This document shows, in pieces, positions 34,819 to 43,397 of a stretch of 64,000 bases of DNA. A model generated the notes under the pieces. It worked only from the letters and a program-made list of their open reading frames with translations, ran no database searches and was not told the DNA's origin. Made by a program: the position numbers and the translations under genes. The DNA comes from PALSA-1006 sp964571195 (GTDB lineage Bacteria > Pseudomonadota > Gammaproteobacteria > Burkholderiales > Gallionellaceae): the NCBI GenBank assembly GCA_964571195.1, contig CAZNAD010000005.1, positions 1 through 64,000 of the forward strand, given 5' to 3'. How positions within the stretch are numbered: the stretch's first letter is position 1; every line of letters begins with the position of its first letter.

Positions 34819-35286
34819 ATGTCGGTGAATAAAGTGATCTTGGTGGGGCGTTTGGGCAAAGACCCGGAGACCCGTTACATGACCAACGGCGAAGCGGTGA
34901 CCAATGTATCACTGGCGACCTCCGAGAATTACAAGGATAAAAGTGGCGAGAAACAGGAACGTACCGAATGGCATAATCTAGTGTTCTATCGCCGTCTGGC
35001 CGAGATCGCCGGTGAATACCTGAAGAAGGGCTCGATGGTTTACGTCGAAGGTCGCATCCAAACGCGCAAGTGGCAGGATAAAGAAGGCAAAGACCGTTAC
35101 ACCACCGAAATCATCGTCAACGAGATGACGATGCTGGGCAGCAAGTCCGGTGGTGCGGGCAATTTTGAAGTAGTGGAGAATCAGGGGCAGTCGTCCGCTC
35201 CGGCACGCAGTGCGCCGGCATCCAAGCCCTCCGCCCCTGCGGCCAAGGGTAATTTCGATAATTTCGACGACGACATCCCGTTTTAA
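34819..35286 (+). CDS. ssb: Single-stranded DNA-binding protein
   Basis: SSB coats single-stranded DNA in replication and repair. The 155-aa product has an N-terminal OB fold (MSVNKVILVGRLGKDPETRY), a Pro/Ala/Ser-rich linker, and the acidic tip DDDIPF that recruits partner proteins. I set the start at 34819, preceded by AAAAGGGG, although the frame is open 45 nt further upstream inside the MFS gene. Confidence 0.97.
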   Translation: MSVNKVILVGRLGKDPETRYMTNGEAVTNVSLATSENYKDKSGEKQERTEWHNLVFYRRLAEIAGEYLKKGSMVYVEGRIQTRKWQDKEGKDRYTTEIIVNEMTMLGSKSGGAGNFEVVENQGQSSAPARSAPASKPSAPAAKGNFDNFDDDIPF

Positions 35287-35341
35287 AGGAAGGTGTTCTG
35301 CCGTGCATCCAATGTGCGGCGGTAGCTGAGGTCAAGTTGCG

Positions 35342-36130
35342 ATGTTCAAGCTGTTTGCCAAAGGGCTTTGTGTGTTGTGGGGCATAACATTTGCCGCCAC
35401 GGCTGGCGCTGATGCCACACCGATCCGTGACTGTCCTACCTGTCCCGAGATGGTGGTGATCCCGGCTGGGGAATTCGATATGGGAGACAACGAGGGCGAT
35501 GCGGACGAGGCGCCGCTGCATCACGTCACCTTGGCCAAACCCTTTGCGATGAGCAAGACTGAAATCACGCAGACCCAATGGCGGGCTGTGATGCAAGACC
35601 AGAGTCGTAGCATTCTGGGTAACGATCCGAGTTTCTTCTCAAGTTGCGGCGGCGATTGTCCGGTCGAGCAGGTCAGCTGGCACGACGTGCAGATATTCAT
35701 TCAGAAGCTCAATGCCAAGACACGCAAGACCTACCGCCTGCCCAGCGAGGCGGAATGGGAGTACGCCTGCCGTGGAGGCGTGCGGCAACGTTATTGCGGC
35801 AGCGATGAACTGGAGACTGTAGCGTATCATGGTGCCTCGGCAGATGAGCGGACCGCCCCCGTTCCCGTGGCGAGTAAAGCCGCCAATGCCTTCGGTCTGT
35901 ACGATATGAGCGGCAATGTATGGGAGTGGGTCGGGGACAGTTACCACGACGACTACCGAGGTGCCCCGGTGGACGGACGCACCTGGCAGAGTGACGGCAA
36001 GCGTCGCGTGTTGCGCGGCGGTTCATGGTTCAACGAAGCGCCCTCGCTACGAGCGGCCAGCCGACACAAAGAGAGCCCCGTGTTCCGTTCCAAGTTCGTC
36101 GGTTTCCGGCTGGTGCGCCAGTTGCCCTAG
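35342..36130 (+). CDS. Secreted formylglycine-generating-enzyme-like (SUMF1 domain) protein
   Basis: The 262-aa product has a signal peptide (about 1-23) and one FGE-sulfatase/SUMF1 fold. Visible signatures are MVVIPAGEFDMGDNEG near the N-terminus, MSKTEITQTQWRAVM, RLPSEAEWEYACRGG, YDMSGNVWEWVGD and RVLRGGSWFN. The family includes true formylglycine-generating enzymes and many proteins with other or unknown roles. Five cysteines follow the signal peptide, but I cannot tell whether the catalytic pair is kept. No sulfatase gene lies nearby. Confidence 0.8.
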   Translation: MFKLFAKGLCVLWGITFAATAGADATPIRDCPTCPEMVVIPAGEFDMGDNEGDADEAPLHHVTLAKPFAMSKTEITQTQWRAVMQDQSRSILGNDPSFFSSCGGDCPVEQVSWHDVQIFIQKLNAKTRKTYRLPSEAEWEYACRGGVRQRYCGSDELETVAYHGASADERTAPVPVASKAANAFGLYDMSGNVWEWVGDSYHDDYRGAPVDGRTWQSDGKRRVLRGGSWFNEAPSLRAASRHKESPVFRSKFVGFRLVRQLP

Positions 36131-36161
36131 CGTGAGGACAGGCAATGCAGGTACTTTCGCC

Positions 36162-36189
36162 TTGACAATTTCACCTGCTCACATAAAAT
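36162..36189 (+). promoter_or_regulatory. Promoter of tRNA-Lys
   Basis: TTGACA (36162-36167) and TAAAAT (36184-36189) lie 16 bp apart, followed by a GCGCGCC discriminator. Transcription would start a few bases before the mature tRNA. The GC-rich discriminator is the same type as that of the str and spc promoters. Confidence 0.85.
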
Positions 36190-36202
36190 GCGCGCCTCTT
36201 CC

Positions 36203-36278
36203 GGGTCGTTAGCTCAGCTGGTAGAGCAGCGGACTCTTAATCCGTTTGTCGCAGGTTCGATCCCCGCACGACCCACCA
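36203..36278 (+). tRNA. tRNA-Lys (anticodon CTT)
   Basis: The acceptor GGGTCGT pairs with ACGACCC. The D arm is GCTC...GAGC. The anticodon stem GCGGA/TCCGT carries the loop CTCTTAA with CTT. The T arm carries GGTTCGATCC, and CCA is encoded. The gene is 76 nt. It has its own promoter and terminator, and an integrase remnant lies directly downstream. Confidence 0.96.
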
Positions 36279-36286
36279 TATAGAAT

Positions 36287-36317
36287 AAGGCCTCCAGCGA
36301 TGGAGGCCTTGTTGTTT
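36287..36317 (+). terminator. Rho-independent terminator of tRNA-Lys
   Basis: A perfect 10-bp stem (36287-36296 with 36301-36310, AAGGCCTCCA and complement) with a GCGA loop is followed by GTTGTTT. Confidence 0.88.
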
Positions 36318-36549
36318 CAGTCCGCAATCATTCCCCATACCTGATCGATGTGCGCTTTGGCTCTAGGCATTCGCACACATAATGTTTGCTCATGTTGGCG
36401 CTCTTGTGACCGAGTTATTCTTGGACGGCGCGCATGCCGTGCGTGTCTGCTTGGTCGGTTCCGTCCATGGTATCGTGCAGGATGATTTCATTTGCATGGC
36501 TCGCTTTTGCGCTGGCACAGATGGCGTTTATCCGCCGCAGTGATGGCAT
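36317..36549 (-). pseudogene. Remnant of a tyrosine recombinase (integrase) next to tRNA-Lys
   Basis: Read on the minus strand, this 360-nt gene-free stretch contains HGMRAVQE, an in-frame TAA (36415-36417), then LGHKSANMSKHYV. This resembles the C-terminal end of phage-type integrases (R...LLGHKS...M...Y, with the catalytic tyrosine last). TAA in place of a leucine codon and the short distance between the arginine and VQE indicate a point mutation plus a deletion. After the tyrosine, another frame continues as RMPRAKAHIDQVWGMIAD to a stop at 36317-36319, which suggests a frameshift. The rest of the gene is gone. The remainder, up to sucC, shows only a possible -10 (TAGAAT, 36557-36562). Confidence 0.6.
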
Positions 36550-36670
36550 CCTGTTGTAGAATCGCCGCGTTGTGTTGTCCTTCGATTCTCTAGAGCTTGA
36601 GTCTATCTTGAACGGTGAGCGAGTTGACCGGTCTTTCCACTAACGGCGTGTTTGGATGCCAGGGAGAAAC

Positions 36671-37840
36671 ATGAAGATCCACGAATATCAGGGTAAAGAG
36701 ATTTTGCGCGAGTTCGGCGTGCCGATTCCATTCGGTGTGGCGTGTTTCAGTGTCGATGAGGCGCTGGCGGCTGCTCGGACGCTGGGCGGAAATGTATGGG
36801 TGGTGAAGGCGCAAATCCATGCGGGCGGGCGCGGCAAGGGCGGCGGAGTGAAAGTGGCCAAGTCGCTGGATGAGGTGCGTATCTATGCGGAGCAAATCCT
36901 CGGCATGCGCTTGGTCACACATCAAACCGGGGCGGAGGGGCAAACGGTGCGTCGTCTGCTCATCGAGGAGGGAGCGCAGATCGCCAAGGAATTCTATGTT
37001 GGCATGGTGGTTGACCGTGCTTCGCAACGTGTTGCGTTACTGGCGAGCAGCGAAGGCGGGATGGAGATCGAGGAGGTCGCCAAACATGCACCGGAAAAAA
37101 TCAGGACGTTGCGCATTGATCCGGTACACGGTTTGAGCGAGGCCGATGCCGCACAGGCCGCACGCGGTATCGGTATTCCCGAGGTTGCGGTGGCGGGCGC
37201 GGTGACGGTATTGCAGGGACTGTATCGCGCTTTTGTGGAAAAGGACGCGATGCTGGCCGAGATCAATCCGCTGGTGTTGACGGCGGACAACCGTGTGCTT
37301 GCGCTGGATGCGAAATTCAATTTCGACAGCAACGCCTTGTATCGTCATCCCGAGATCGTCGCTATGCGTGATCTGGATGAGGAGGATGCGGCGGAGATCG
37401 AGGCTTCGAAATTCGAACTCTCTTACATTTCGCTGGATGGCGACATCGGTTGTCTGGTGAACGGCGCGGGTCTGGCGATGGCGACTATGGATATCATCAA
37501 GTTGTATGGCGGCAATCCGGCCAACTTTCTCGATGTCGGCGGTGGCGCAAACAAAGAGAAGGTCACTGAGGCGTTCAAGCTGATGCTGAAAAACCCCAAG
37601 CTCAAAGCGATACTGGTCAACATTTTCGGCGGCATCATGAAGTGCGATGTGATTGCCGAAGGTGTGGTGGCGGCTGCGCGTGAGGTGCATCTGACGGTGC
37701 CGCTGGTGGTGCGTCTGGAAGGCACCAACGTCGATCTCGGCAAAAAGATACTGGCCGAATCCGGTCTGCCTATCATCTCGGGCAACGATATGGCTGATGC
37801 GGCGCAGAAGGTGGTCGCCGCCGCGAAGGGGAAAAAATGA
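36671..37840 (+). CDS. sucC: Succinyl-CoA synthetase subunit beta
   Basis: SucCD interconverts succinyl-CoA and succinate with phosphorylation of a nucleoside diphosphate in the TCA cycle. The 389-aa beta subunit has an ATP-grasp N-terminal domain (MKIHEYQGKEILREFGVP; KAQIHAGGRGKGGGVK) and the CoA-ligase domain with VNIFGGIMKCDVIAEG. I set the start at 36671 with GGGAG upstream. It overlaps sucD by 4 nt. No other TCA-cycle genes adjoin it. TerC and UspA follow instead. Confidence 0.97.
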   Translation: MKIHEYQGKEILREFGVPIPFGVACFSVDEALAAARTLGGNVWVVKAQIHAGGRGKGGGVKVAKSLDEVRIYAEQILGMRLVTHQTGAEGQTVRRLLIEEGAQIAKEFYVGMVVDRASQRVALLASSEGGMEIEEVAKHAPEKIRTLRIDPVHGLSEADAAQAARGIGIPEVAVAGAVTVLQGLYRAFVEKDAMLAEINPLVLTADNRVLALDAKFNFDSNALYRHPEIVAMRDLDEEDAAEIEASKFELSYISLDGDIGCLVNGAGLAMATMDIIKLYGGNPANFLDVGGGANKEKVTEAFKLMLKNPKLKAILVNIFGGIMKCDVIAEGVVAAAREVHLTVPLVVRLEGTNVDLGKKILAESGLPIISGNDMADAAQKVVAAAKGKK

Positions 37841-38718
37841 GCATCCTCATAAATAAAGATACACGCGTCATCACCCAAGGCATGACCGGCAAGGTCGGCC
37901 AGTTTCATACCCAGCAATGCAAAGCCTACGCGAACGGCGCAAATTGTTTTGTGGCGGGGGTGAATCCGAAAAAAGCGGGCGAGGTGTTCGAGGATATCCC
38001 GGTATATGCCTCGGTGCGCGCCGCGAAAGAAGCGACCGGTGCGACGGTGTCGGTGATCTATGTGCCGCCGTCGGGTGCCGCAGCGGCCATCGACGAAGCG
38101 GTGGAGGCCGAGCTGGATCTGGTGATCTGTATCACCGAAGGTATTCCGGTGCATGACATGTTGCGCACGCGATACAAAATGCAGGGAAAAAAGACGCTAT
38201 TGATCGGCCCCAACTGTCCGGGTCTGATCACGCCGGACGAAATCAAGATCGGCATCATGCCGGGCCACATTCACAGGAAGGGACGCATCGGTGTGGTGTC
38301 GCGTTCCGGTACGCTGACTTATGAGGCGGTCGGGCAACTCAGCGCGCTGGGCATGGGGCAATCGTCCTGCGTCGGCATCGGCGGCGATCCCATCAATGGC
38401 CTTAAACATATCGATGTGATGCGGCTGTTCAACGATGATCCAAATACCGATGCGGTGGTCATGGTGGGCGAGATCGGTGGCAGTGATGAGGAAGAATGTG
38501 CTCGCTGGATCAAGGACAACATGAAGAAGCCGGTGGTCGGTTTCATCGCCGGAGTCACCGCGCCGGAAGGTAAGCGTATGGGGCATGCCGGCGCGATCAT
38601 CTCCGGCGGACAGGGCGGCGCGAACGAAAAGCTCGCGGTGATGGAGGAGTGCGGTATCCATATCACGCGCAATCCGGCGGAGATGGGGCGTGTGATGCAG
38701 AAGATACTGAAGGGATAA
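37837..38718 (+). CDS. sucD: Succinyl-CoA synthetase subunit alpha
   Basis: The alpha subunit binds CoA and carries the phosphohistidine. The 293-aa product starts MSILINKDTRVITQGMTGK and contains GPNCPGLITPDE. Its active-site histidine lies in GVTAPEGKRMGHAGAIISGG (about residue 249). The ATGA overlap with sucC indicates coupled translation. terC starts 3 nt after its stop. Confidence 0.97.
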   Translation: MSILINKDTRVITQGMTGKVGQFHTQQCKAYANGANCFVAGVNPKKAGEVFEDIPVYASVRAAKEATGATVSVIYVPPSGAAAAIDEAVEAELDLVICITEGIPVHDMLRTRYKMQGKKTLLIGPNCPGLITPDEIKIGIMPGHIHRKGRIGVVSRSGTLTYEAVGQLSALGMGQSSCVGIGGDPINGLKHIDVMRLFNDDPNTDAVVMVGEIGGSDEEECARWIKDNMKKPVVGFIAGVTAPEGKRMGHAGAIISGGQGGANEKLAVMEECGIHITRNPAEMGRVMQKILKG

Positions 38719-38721
38719 TTG

Positions 38722-39462
38722 ATGTTGGAAATGTTTTCTACCTCCCAGTTCTGGGTGGATGTGTTCAAGATCATCATGATCGACCTGCTGCTGTCGGGAG
38801 ACAATGCGGTGGTGATCGCGTTGGCGTGCCGCAATCTGCCCGAGGCGCAGCGCCGCAAGGGCATTCTGTACGGCGTGGGTGGCGCAATTGGGCTGCGTGT
38901 GGTGCTGACGTTTTTTGCGGTCAGCCTGCTGGCCTTGCCTTATCTGAAGTTGATCGGAGCTTTATTGCTGTTGTGGATCGGTGTCAAGCTGCTATTGCCG
39001 GAAGAAGAGCATGGCGAGGGCAATATCAAGGCCGAAGCCAATCTGTGGGGGGCGGTGAAAACTATCATCATCGCCGACTTCGTGATGAGTCTTGACAATG
39101 TGCTGGGTGTCGCGGCTGCGGCACACGGAAATGTGTGGCTATTGGTGTTTGGTTTGTTGATCAGCATCCCGATGATTGCCTGGAGTAGCCAGCTGGTGCT
39201 TAAACTGATCGACCGTTTCCCAGTCATCGTGTTGGGAGGCGGCGCATTGCTGGGTTACGTGGCGGGAGAGATGCTGGTCACCGAAGCGTTGTTCAAGCCT
39301 CTGCTGGAGACCTGGCATTTCCTGCATAGTCTGGTTCCGGTGGTCTGCGCGGTTCTGGTGGTGGCGCTTGGTAAGTGGCTGGCATCGCGCAAGGTGGCGG
39401 GCGGAGAGGTGATTGATCTGGTGGATGAACGGGTTTCCGGTTCTCCGCTGGACAATAAATAA
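38722..39462 (+). CDS. TerC/YjbE-family integral membrane protein
   Basis: The 246-aa product has about seven membrane segments. The two family motifs are LSGDNAVVIALA (about 23-34) and MSLDNVLGVAAA, each with a metal-binding aspartate. Members of this family (Alx, TerC, YkoY, YjbE) are linked to manganese export and metal stress, and in some bacteria are controlled by a manganese riboswitch. None is seen here because the gene follows sucD by 3 nt. The start is the ATG at 38722, not the TTG at 38719. Co-transcription with sucCD is likely. Confidence 0.88.
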   Translation: MLEMFSTSQFWVDVFKIIMIDLLLSGDNAVVIALACRNLPEAQRRKGILYGVGGAIGLRVVLTFFAVSLLALPYLKLIGALLLLWIGVKLLLPEEEHGEGNIKAEANLWGAVKTIIIADFVMSLDNVLGVAAAAHGNVWLLVFGLLISIPMIAWSSQLVLKLIDRFPVIVLGGGALLGYVAGEMLVTEALFKPLLETWHFLHSLVPVVCAVLVVALGKWLASRKVAGGEVIDLVDERVSGSPLDNK

Positions 39463-39476
39463 ACGAGGATGAAGAA

Positions 39477-39902
39477 ATGAAAATATTGATCCCAGTGGAT
39501 GGCTCCGATAATGCGAATCGTGCCGTGGAGCATGTGATCGGCTCTGCCAAGGAGCTGAAAGAGGTGCCGCAAATATACCTGCTCAATGTGCAGTGGAAGC
39601 TGGCGTCCGGCAACGTGAAGTTGTTCATTGATCAGGATACCATCAACGATTATTACCGTGAACAGGGGGCTGCGGCACTGGCTGAGGCGCGTGCCAAGCT
39701 CGATGCGTCCGGGCTAGCCTATTCCTACCATGTCAGCGTCGGTGCGCCTGCCGAAGCAGTGATCCACTATGCACAAGAGCATCAGATCGATCAGATCGTG
39801 ATGGGGGCACACGGGCAGGGCACACTGTCCAGCCTCTTGCTGGGCTCGGTTGCCGGGAAAGTCATGCAATTAGCACAGATGCCAGTTCTGTTGGTGAAAT
39901 AA
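39477..39902 (+). CDS. Universal stress protein, UspA family
   Basis: The 141-aa product starts MKILIPVDGSDNANRAVEH. It has the nucleotide-binding loop GAHGQGTLSSLLLGSVA near residue 112, the G2XG9XG(S/T) pattern of ATP-binding Usp proteins. It follows terC by 14 nt and ends the sucCD-terC-usp cluster. The role is inferred to be stress survival or energy-state sensing. Confidence 0.9.
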   Translation: MKILIPVDGSDNANRAVEHVIGSAKELKEVPQIYLLNVQWKLASGNVKLFIDQDTINDYYREQGAAALAEARAKLDASGLAYSYHVSVGAPAEAVIHYAQEHQIDQIVMGAHGQGTLSSLLLGSVAGKVMQLAQMPVLLVK

Positions 39903-39903
39903 A

Positions 39904-39917
39904 AATATCTAGATATT
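39904..39917 (+). repeat. 14-bp perfect palindrome upstream of the signalling operon
   Basis: AATATCTAGATATT is a perfect palindrome immediately after the uspA stop. The 98-nt spacer to the kinase gene is AT-rich, unlike its surroundings. It could be an operator or part of a weak terminator. No clear -35/-10 pair could be assigned in this spacer. Confidence 0.4.
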
Positions 39918-40000
39918 CCAATAAATCAAATAGGTATGGTTTGATTTTGGAAAATGTTTTAGTATTCGTCCATGCGTCGATACGATAGGCAAAGAATGGC

Positions 40001-42532
40001 ATGGCAAACATCAAAAAAGTGACGTTCCTCAAGGCCGATTGGTTCGTCGGTCTGCTGGTCGCGTTGCTATTCCTGTTCAGTGCTTCTTCCGATCTGTTGC
40101 AAAGTCTGGAGCGCAAGGCTTACGACTTGGCCGTGCGAGCTTCCGAACGCACGCCCAGCGACAAGATCGCCATCATCGCCATCGATGATCAGAGTATTGC
40201 CAATCTCGGGCGCTGGCCGTGGCCGCGTGAGGTGCAGGCCAAGTTGCTGGATATTCTGTCCGGTGGGCAGGCCAAGGTGGTAGGTCACACCGTATTGTTC
40301 TCCGAGCCACAGGTCGATGCCGGTTTGGAATATGTCAGCAAGATCGGTGCGCTGGTCGCGAATTCTTCCCTGAAAGAAAGTAATCCCGCAGAGTGGGAGC
40401 AGTTGAATCTGTTGTTGCAGGAGGCGCTGTCGCATCTCGATAACGATCTGAAACTGGCCGAGAGTATCGCGAAGGCCAATTCGGTGTTGCTGGGGATGTT
40501 GTTCGAGCTGGGCGAGCCGCAGGGCAACCCGGATCGCCCATTGCCGGACTATGTGACCAAAAACGGTCTGCTCAATGTCGCGCCGGGGGCGGTAACGGCC
40601 ATGCCCATCCTGAGCAACGGAGCGCAAGTTCCCATTCCCATGCTGGGCTCGTTCGCATTAGCGGTCGGCCATCTCAATGTCACGCCTGACGTGGATGGTG
40701 GGATACGTACCGAACCGCTGGTGCTCAGTTATTTCAATCAATATTATCCCTCGCTGTCGCTCATGCTGGCGGCCAAGAGTCTGAATCTGGAACCGCGCGA
40801 CATTCAGGTGCGGCAGGGCGAGACGGTACAGGTCGGCAACCTGAAGATCGCGACCGACCCGATGTCGCGCATGTATACCTATTTCTATAGTGACAGGGAC
40901 GGTAAACCCGCGTTTCAGGTGGACTCGTTCTACGATGTGCTGAGCGGCAAGATCCCCGCCGAGAAATACCGTGACAAGATCGTGCTGATCGGCGCCACCG
41001 CCGCCGGTGTCGGCGCGCTGCAAGTGACCCCGGTGTCGGCGGCGATGCCGCCGGTGTTGACGTTGGCACACACAGTCTCCAGCATCCTCAAGCAGGATTT
41101 CTTCGTGGTGCCGGGCTGGGCGTTCTGGGCCGAGCAGGGGGTATTCCTGCTGGTTGCACTGTATCTGATTGTGTTGTTGCCGCGCCTGAGTGCCGGCATC
41201 GGTGCCGCCGTCACCACGGTGCTGTTCATTCTGCTGTTGTCCGGGCATTTTGTGCTGATGACTACGCAGGCGCTCTGGTTGCAGTTGATGACACCCGCCG
41301 CGTTGTTGCTGGTGGGGCATCTGTTGTTGACCACCAAACGTTTTCTCGTCACCGAAAAAGGCAAGATCAAATCCGATGCGGACTCGGCGGAGAGCAACCG
41401 TATGCTGGGATTGGCTTTCCAGGGGCAGGGGCAGCTGGATATGGCGTTCGACAAATTCCGCAAGGTGCCGGTCGATGACAGCCTGATGGACGTGCTCTAC
41501 AACCTGGGGCTGGACTTCGAGCGCAAACGTCAGTTCAACAAGGCTGAGTCGGTGTTCAAATACATGTCCGACTACAACCCCAAGTTCCGCGATCTGGAGC
41601 AGCGCCTGAACCAGGCCAAAGCGATGTCGGAGACGTTGATCCTCGGCGGCAATAGCGGCAAGAGCAACGCCAGCACCATGGTGCTGGACAAGGCGGGGAT
41701 GTCGAAGCCGATGCTGGGGCGTTATGAGATCGAAAAAGAGCTGGGCAAAGGCGCGATGGGCGTGGTCTATCTGGGCAAGGACCCCAAGATCAGCCGCGTG
41801 GTGGCCATCAAGACCATGAACCTGTCGCAGGAGTTCGAGGAGGACGAGCTGGACGAAGTGAAGGCGCGTTTCTTCCGCGAGGCGGAGACGGCGGGACGAT
41901 TGAACCACCCCAATATCGTCACGATGTACGATGCGGGAGAAGAGCACGACCTCGCCTATATTGCGATGGAGTTCCTCAAGGGCAAGGATCTGGTGCCGTA
42001 TACCAGACGCGACAATCTGCTGCCGCTGCCCCGAGTGCTGGGCATCATCGCGCGTGTGGCGGATGCGCTGGATTATGCCCATACGCTGCATGTGGTGCAT
42101 CGCGATATCAAACCGGCCAACATCATGTATGACCCGGAAAGCGACACAGTGAAAGTCACCGATTTTGGTATCGCGCGCATTACCGATTCCTCCAAGACCA
42201 AGACCGGCATGGTGCTCGGTACGCCGTCCTTCATGTCGCCGGAACAGCTGGCGGGAAACAAGATCGGCGGGCAGTCCGATCTGTTCTCGCTGGGGGTGAG
42301 TCTGTACCAGATGGCCTGTGGTAAGCTTCCTTTCGAAGGGGAGTCGATGGCGCAGCTGATGTTCCGTATCACGAGTGAGCCGCCAACCGATATTCTGAGC
42401 GTGAATCCAGAGATTCCGCCTTGTGTCGTGGCGATCATTGATCGGGCGCTGGCCAAGACGCTGGAGCAGCGTTATCAGACCGGACGGGAAATGGCCGAGG
42501 CGATCCGCCAGTGTGCCGCCACCTTACATTGA
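40001..42532 (+). CDS. CHASE2-domain transmembrane serine/threonine protein kinase
   Basis: The 843-aa product has an N-terminal membrane anchor (about 14-30) and a periplasmic CHASE2 sensor domain (about 35-340, with IAIIAIDDQSIANLGRWPWPR). Three membrane helices (about 375-445) and a TPR-like helical segment (about 460-545) follow. The Hanks-type kinase domain starts at Tyr575. Its catalytic elements are complete: GKGAMG loop, VAIK lysine 604, HRDIKPAN with Asp702, and DFG Asp721. Thr559 lies in STMVLDK just before the kinase domain. It is the first of seven co-directional signalling genes. The ligand sensed is unknown. Confidence 0.92.
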   Translation: MANIKKVTFLKADWFVGLLVALLFLFSASSDLLQSLERKAYDLAVRASERTPSDKIAIIAIDDQSIANLGRWPWPREVQAKLLDILSGGQAKVVGHTVLFSEPQVDAGLEYVSKIGALVANSSLKESNPAEWEQLNLLLQEALSHLDNDLKLAESIAKANSVLLGMLFELGEPQGNPDRPLPDYVTKNGLLNVAPGAVTAMPILSNGAQVPIPMLGSFALAVGHLNVTPDVDGGIRTEPLVLSYFNQYYPSLSLMLAAKSLNLEPRDIQVRQGETVQVGNLKIATDPMSRMYTYFYSDRDGKPAFQVDSFYDVLSGKIPAEKYRDKIVLIGATAAGVGALQVTPVSAAMPPVLTLAHTVSSILKQDFFVVPGWAFWAEQGVFLLVALYLIVLLPRLSAGIGAAVTTVLFILLLSGHFVLMTTQALWLQLMTPAALLLVGHLLLTTKRFLVTEKGKIKSDADSAESNRMLGLAFQGQGQLDMAFDKFRKVPVDDSLMDVLYNLGLDFERKRQFNKAESVFKYMSDYNPKFRDLEQRLNQAKAMSETLILGGNSGKSNASTMVLDKAGMSKPMLGRYEIEKELGKGAMGVVYLGKDPKISRVVAIKTMNLSQEFEEDELDEVKARFFREAETAGRLNHPNIVTMYDAGEEHDLAYIAMEFLKGKDLVPYTRRDNLLPLPRVLGIIARVADALDYAHTLHVVHRDIKPANIMYDPESDTVKVTDFGIARITDSSKTKTGMVLGTPSFMSPEQLAGNKIGGQSDLFSLGVSLYQMACGKLPFEGESMAQLMFRITSEPPTDILSVNPEIPPCVVAIIDRALAKTLEQRYQTGREMAEAIRQCAATLH

Positions 42533-42554
42533 AGATGAAGCGCAGGGGGAAGAT

Positions 42555-43382
42555 GTGAATATTCAAGACGCACTGGAGATCGTAAGCCTGAGCCATCCGG
42601 GGATGGTCAGGTCGCACAACGAGGACAGTGTGACTTTCGATACCGCCGCCGGGTTAGTCGTGTTGGCCGATGGTATGGGGGGGTATAACGCGGGTGAAGT
42701 GGCCAGCGGGATCGCTGTCTCCGTCCTGTCTAGCGAAATCAAACATCACCTGCAAGACGCACATCCAGAAGAGCCGGATCCTTTCAGTGGCGAGGATACG
42801 GGAGTCGTGCTGTTGCGCGACAATGTGCAAAAGGCCAACGCTTCCATCTATCATGCGGCGGAGAGTCAGCCGCAATATTCCGGGATGGGTACCACCATCG
42901 TTGCGGGTCTGTTCTACGATGACCGGGTGGCGGTCGCGCACGTCGGCGATTCGCGCATGTATCGTTTGCGCGGGGAGGTGTTCGAGACCATCACGCGCGA
43001 CCATTCATTGCTACAGGAACAGATCGACAGCGGCATGATCAGCGAGGCGGATGCGCGTACTTCGAAGAATCGCAATCTGGTGACACGCGCGGTAGGTATC
43101 GACGCGGAGGTGGAGCCGGAGGTGCATGTCCACCAGGTGCAGGTGGGTGATATCTATCTGTTGTGTTCCGACGGCCTCAACGACATGATCGTTGACGAAG
43201 AGATCGGCGCGACATTGAAGATGCTCAAGGCCAATCTGTCATTGGCTGCATCGGCGTTGATTGAGTTGGCCAACGACAACGGCGGGCGCGACAATGTGTC
43301 GGTGATCCTGGTGAAAGTGAACGGCAGGTACGCTGCACCGCGTGGTTGGATGGCGAAATTGTTATCTTGGTTTAAGAATTAA
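42555..43382 (+). CDS. PP2C-family protein serine/threonine phosphatase
   Basis: The 275-aa cytoplasmic phosphatase has the metal-binding motifs RSHNEDS (about 19-25), VLADGMGGYNAGEVAS, AHVGDSRMYRLRG, SDGLNDMI and GGRDNVSVI, in family order. I chose the GTG at 42555, preceded by AGGGGGA, since an earlier frame would run back into the kinase gene without PP2C similarity. It lies 22 nt after the kinase and 15 nt before the FHA gene, so it most likely reverses that kinase's phosphorylations. Confidence 0.92.
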   Translation: MNIQDALEIVSLSHPGMVRSHNEDSVTFDTAAGLVVLADGMGGYNAGEVASGIAVSVLSSEIKHHLQDAHPEEPDPFSGEDTGVVLLRDNVQKANASIYHAAESQPQYSGMGTTIVAGLFYDDRVAVAHVGDSRMYRLRGEVFETITRDHSLLQEQIDSGMISEADARTSKNRNLVTRAVGIDAEVEPEVHVHQVQVGDIYLLCSDGLNDMIVDEEIGATLKMLKANLSLAASALIELANDNGGRDNVSVILVKVNGRYAAPRGWMAKLLSWFKN

Positions 43383-43397
43383 TTACGGGGATAGTAT

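Noticed and set aside
36557..36562. TAGAAT as the -10 of a sucC promoter
   Set aside because: No acceptable -35 is found 16-18 bp upstream and it lacks an extended -10. Kept only as a note in the integrase remnant entry.
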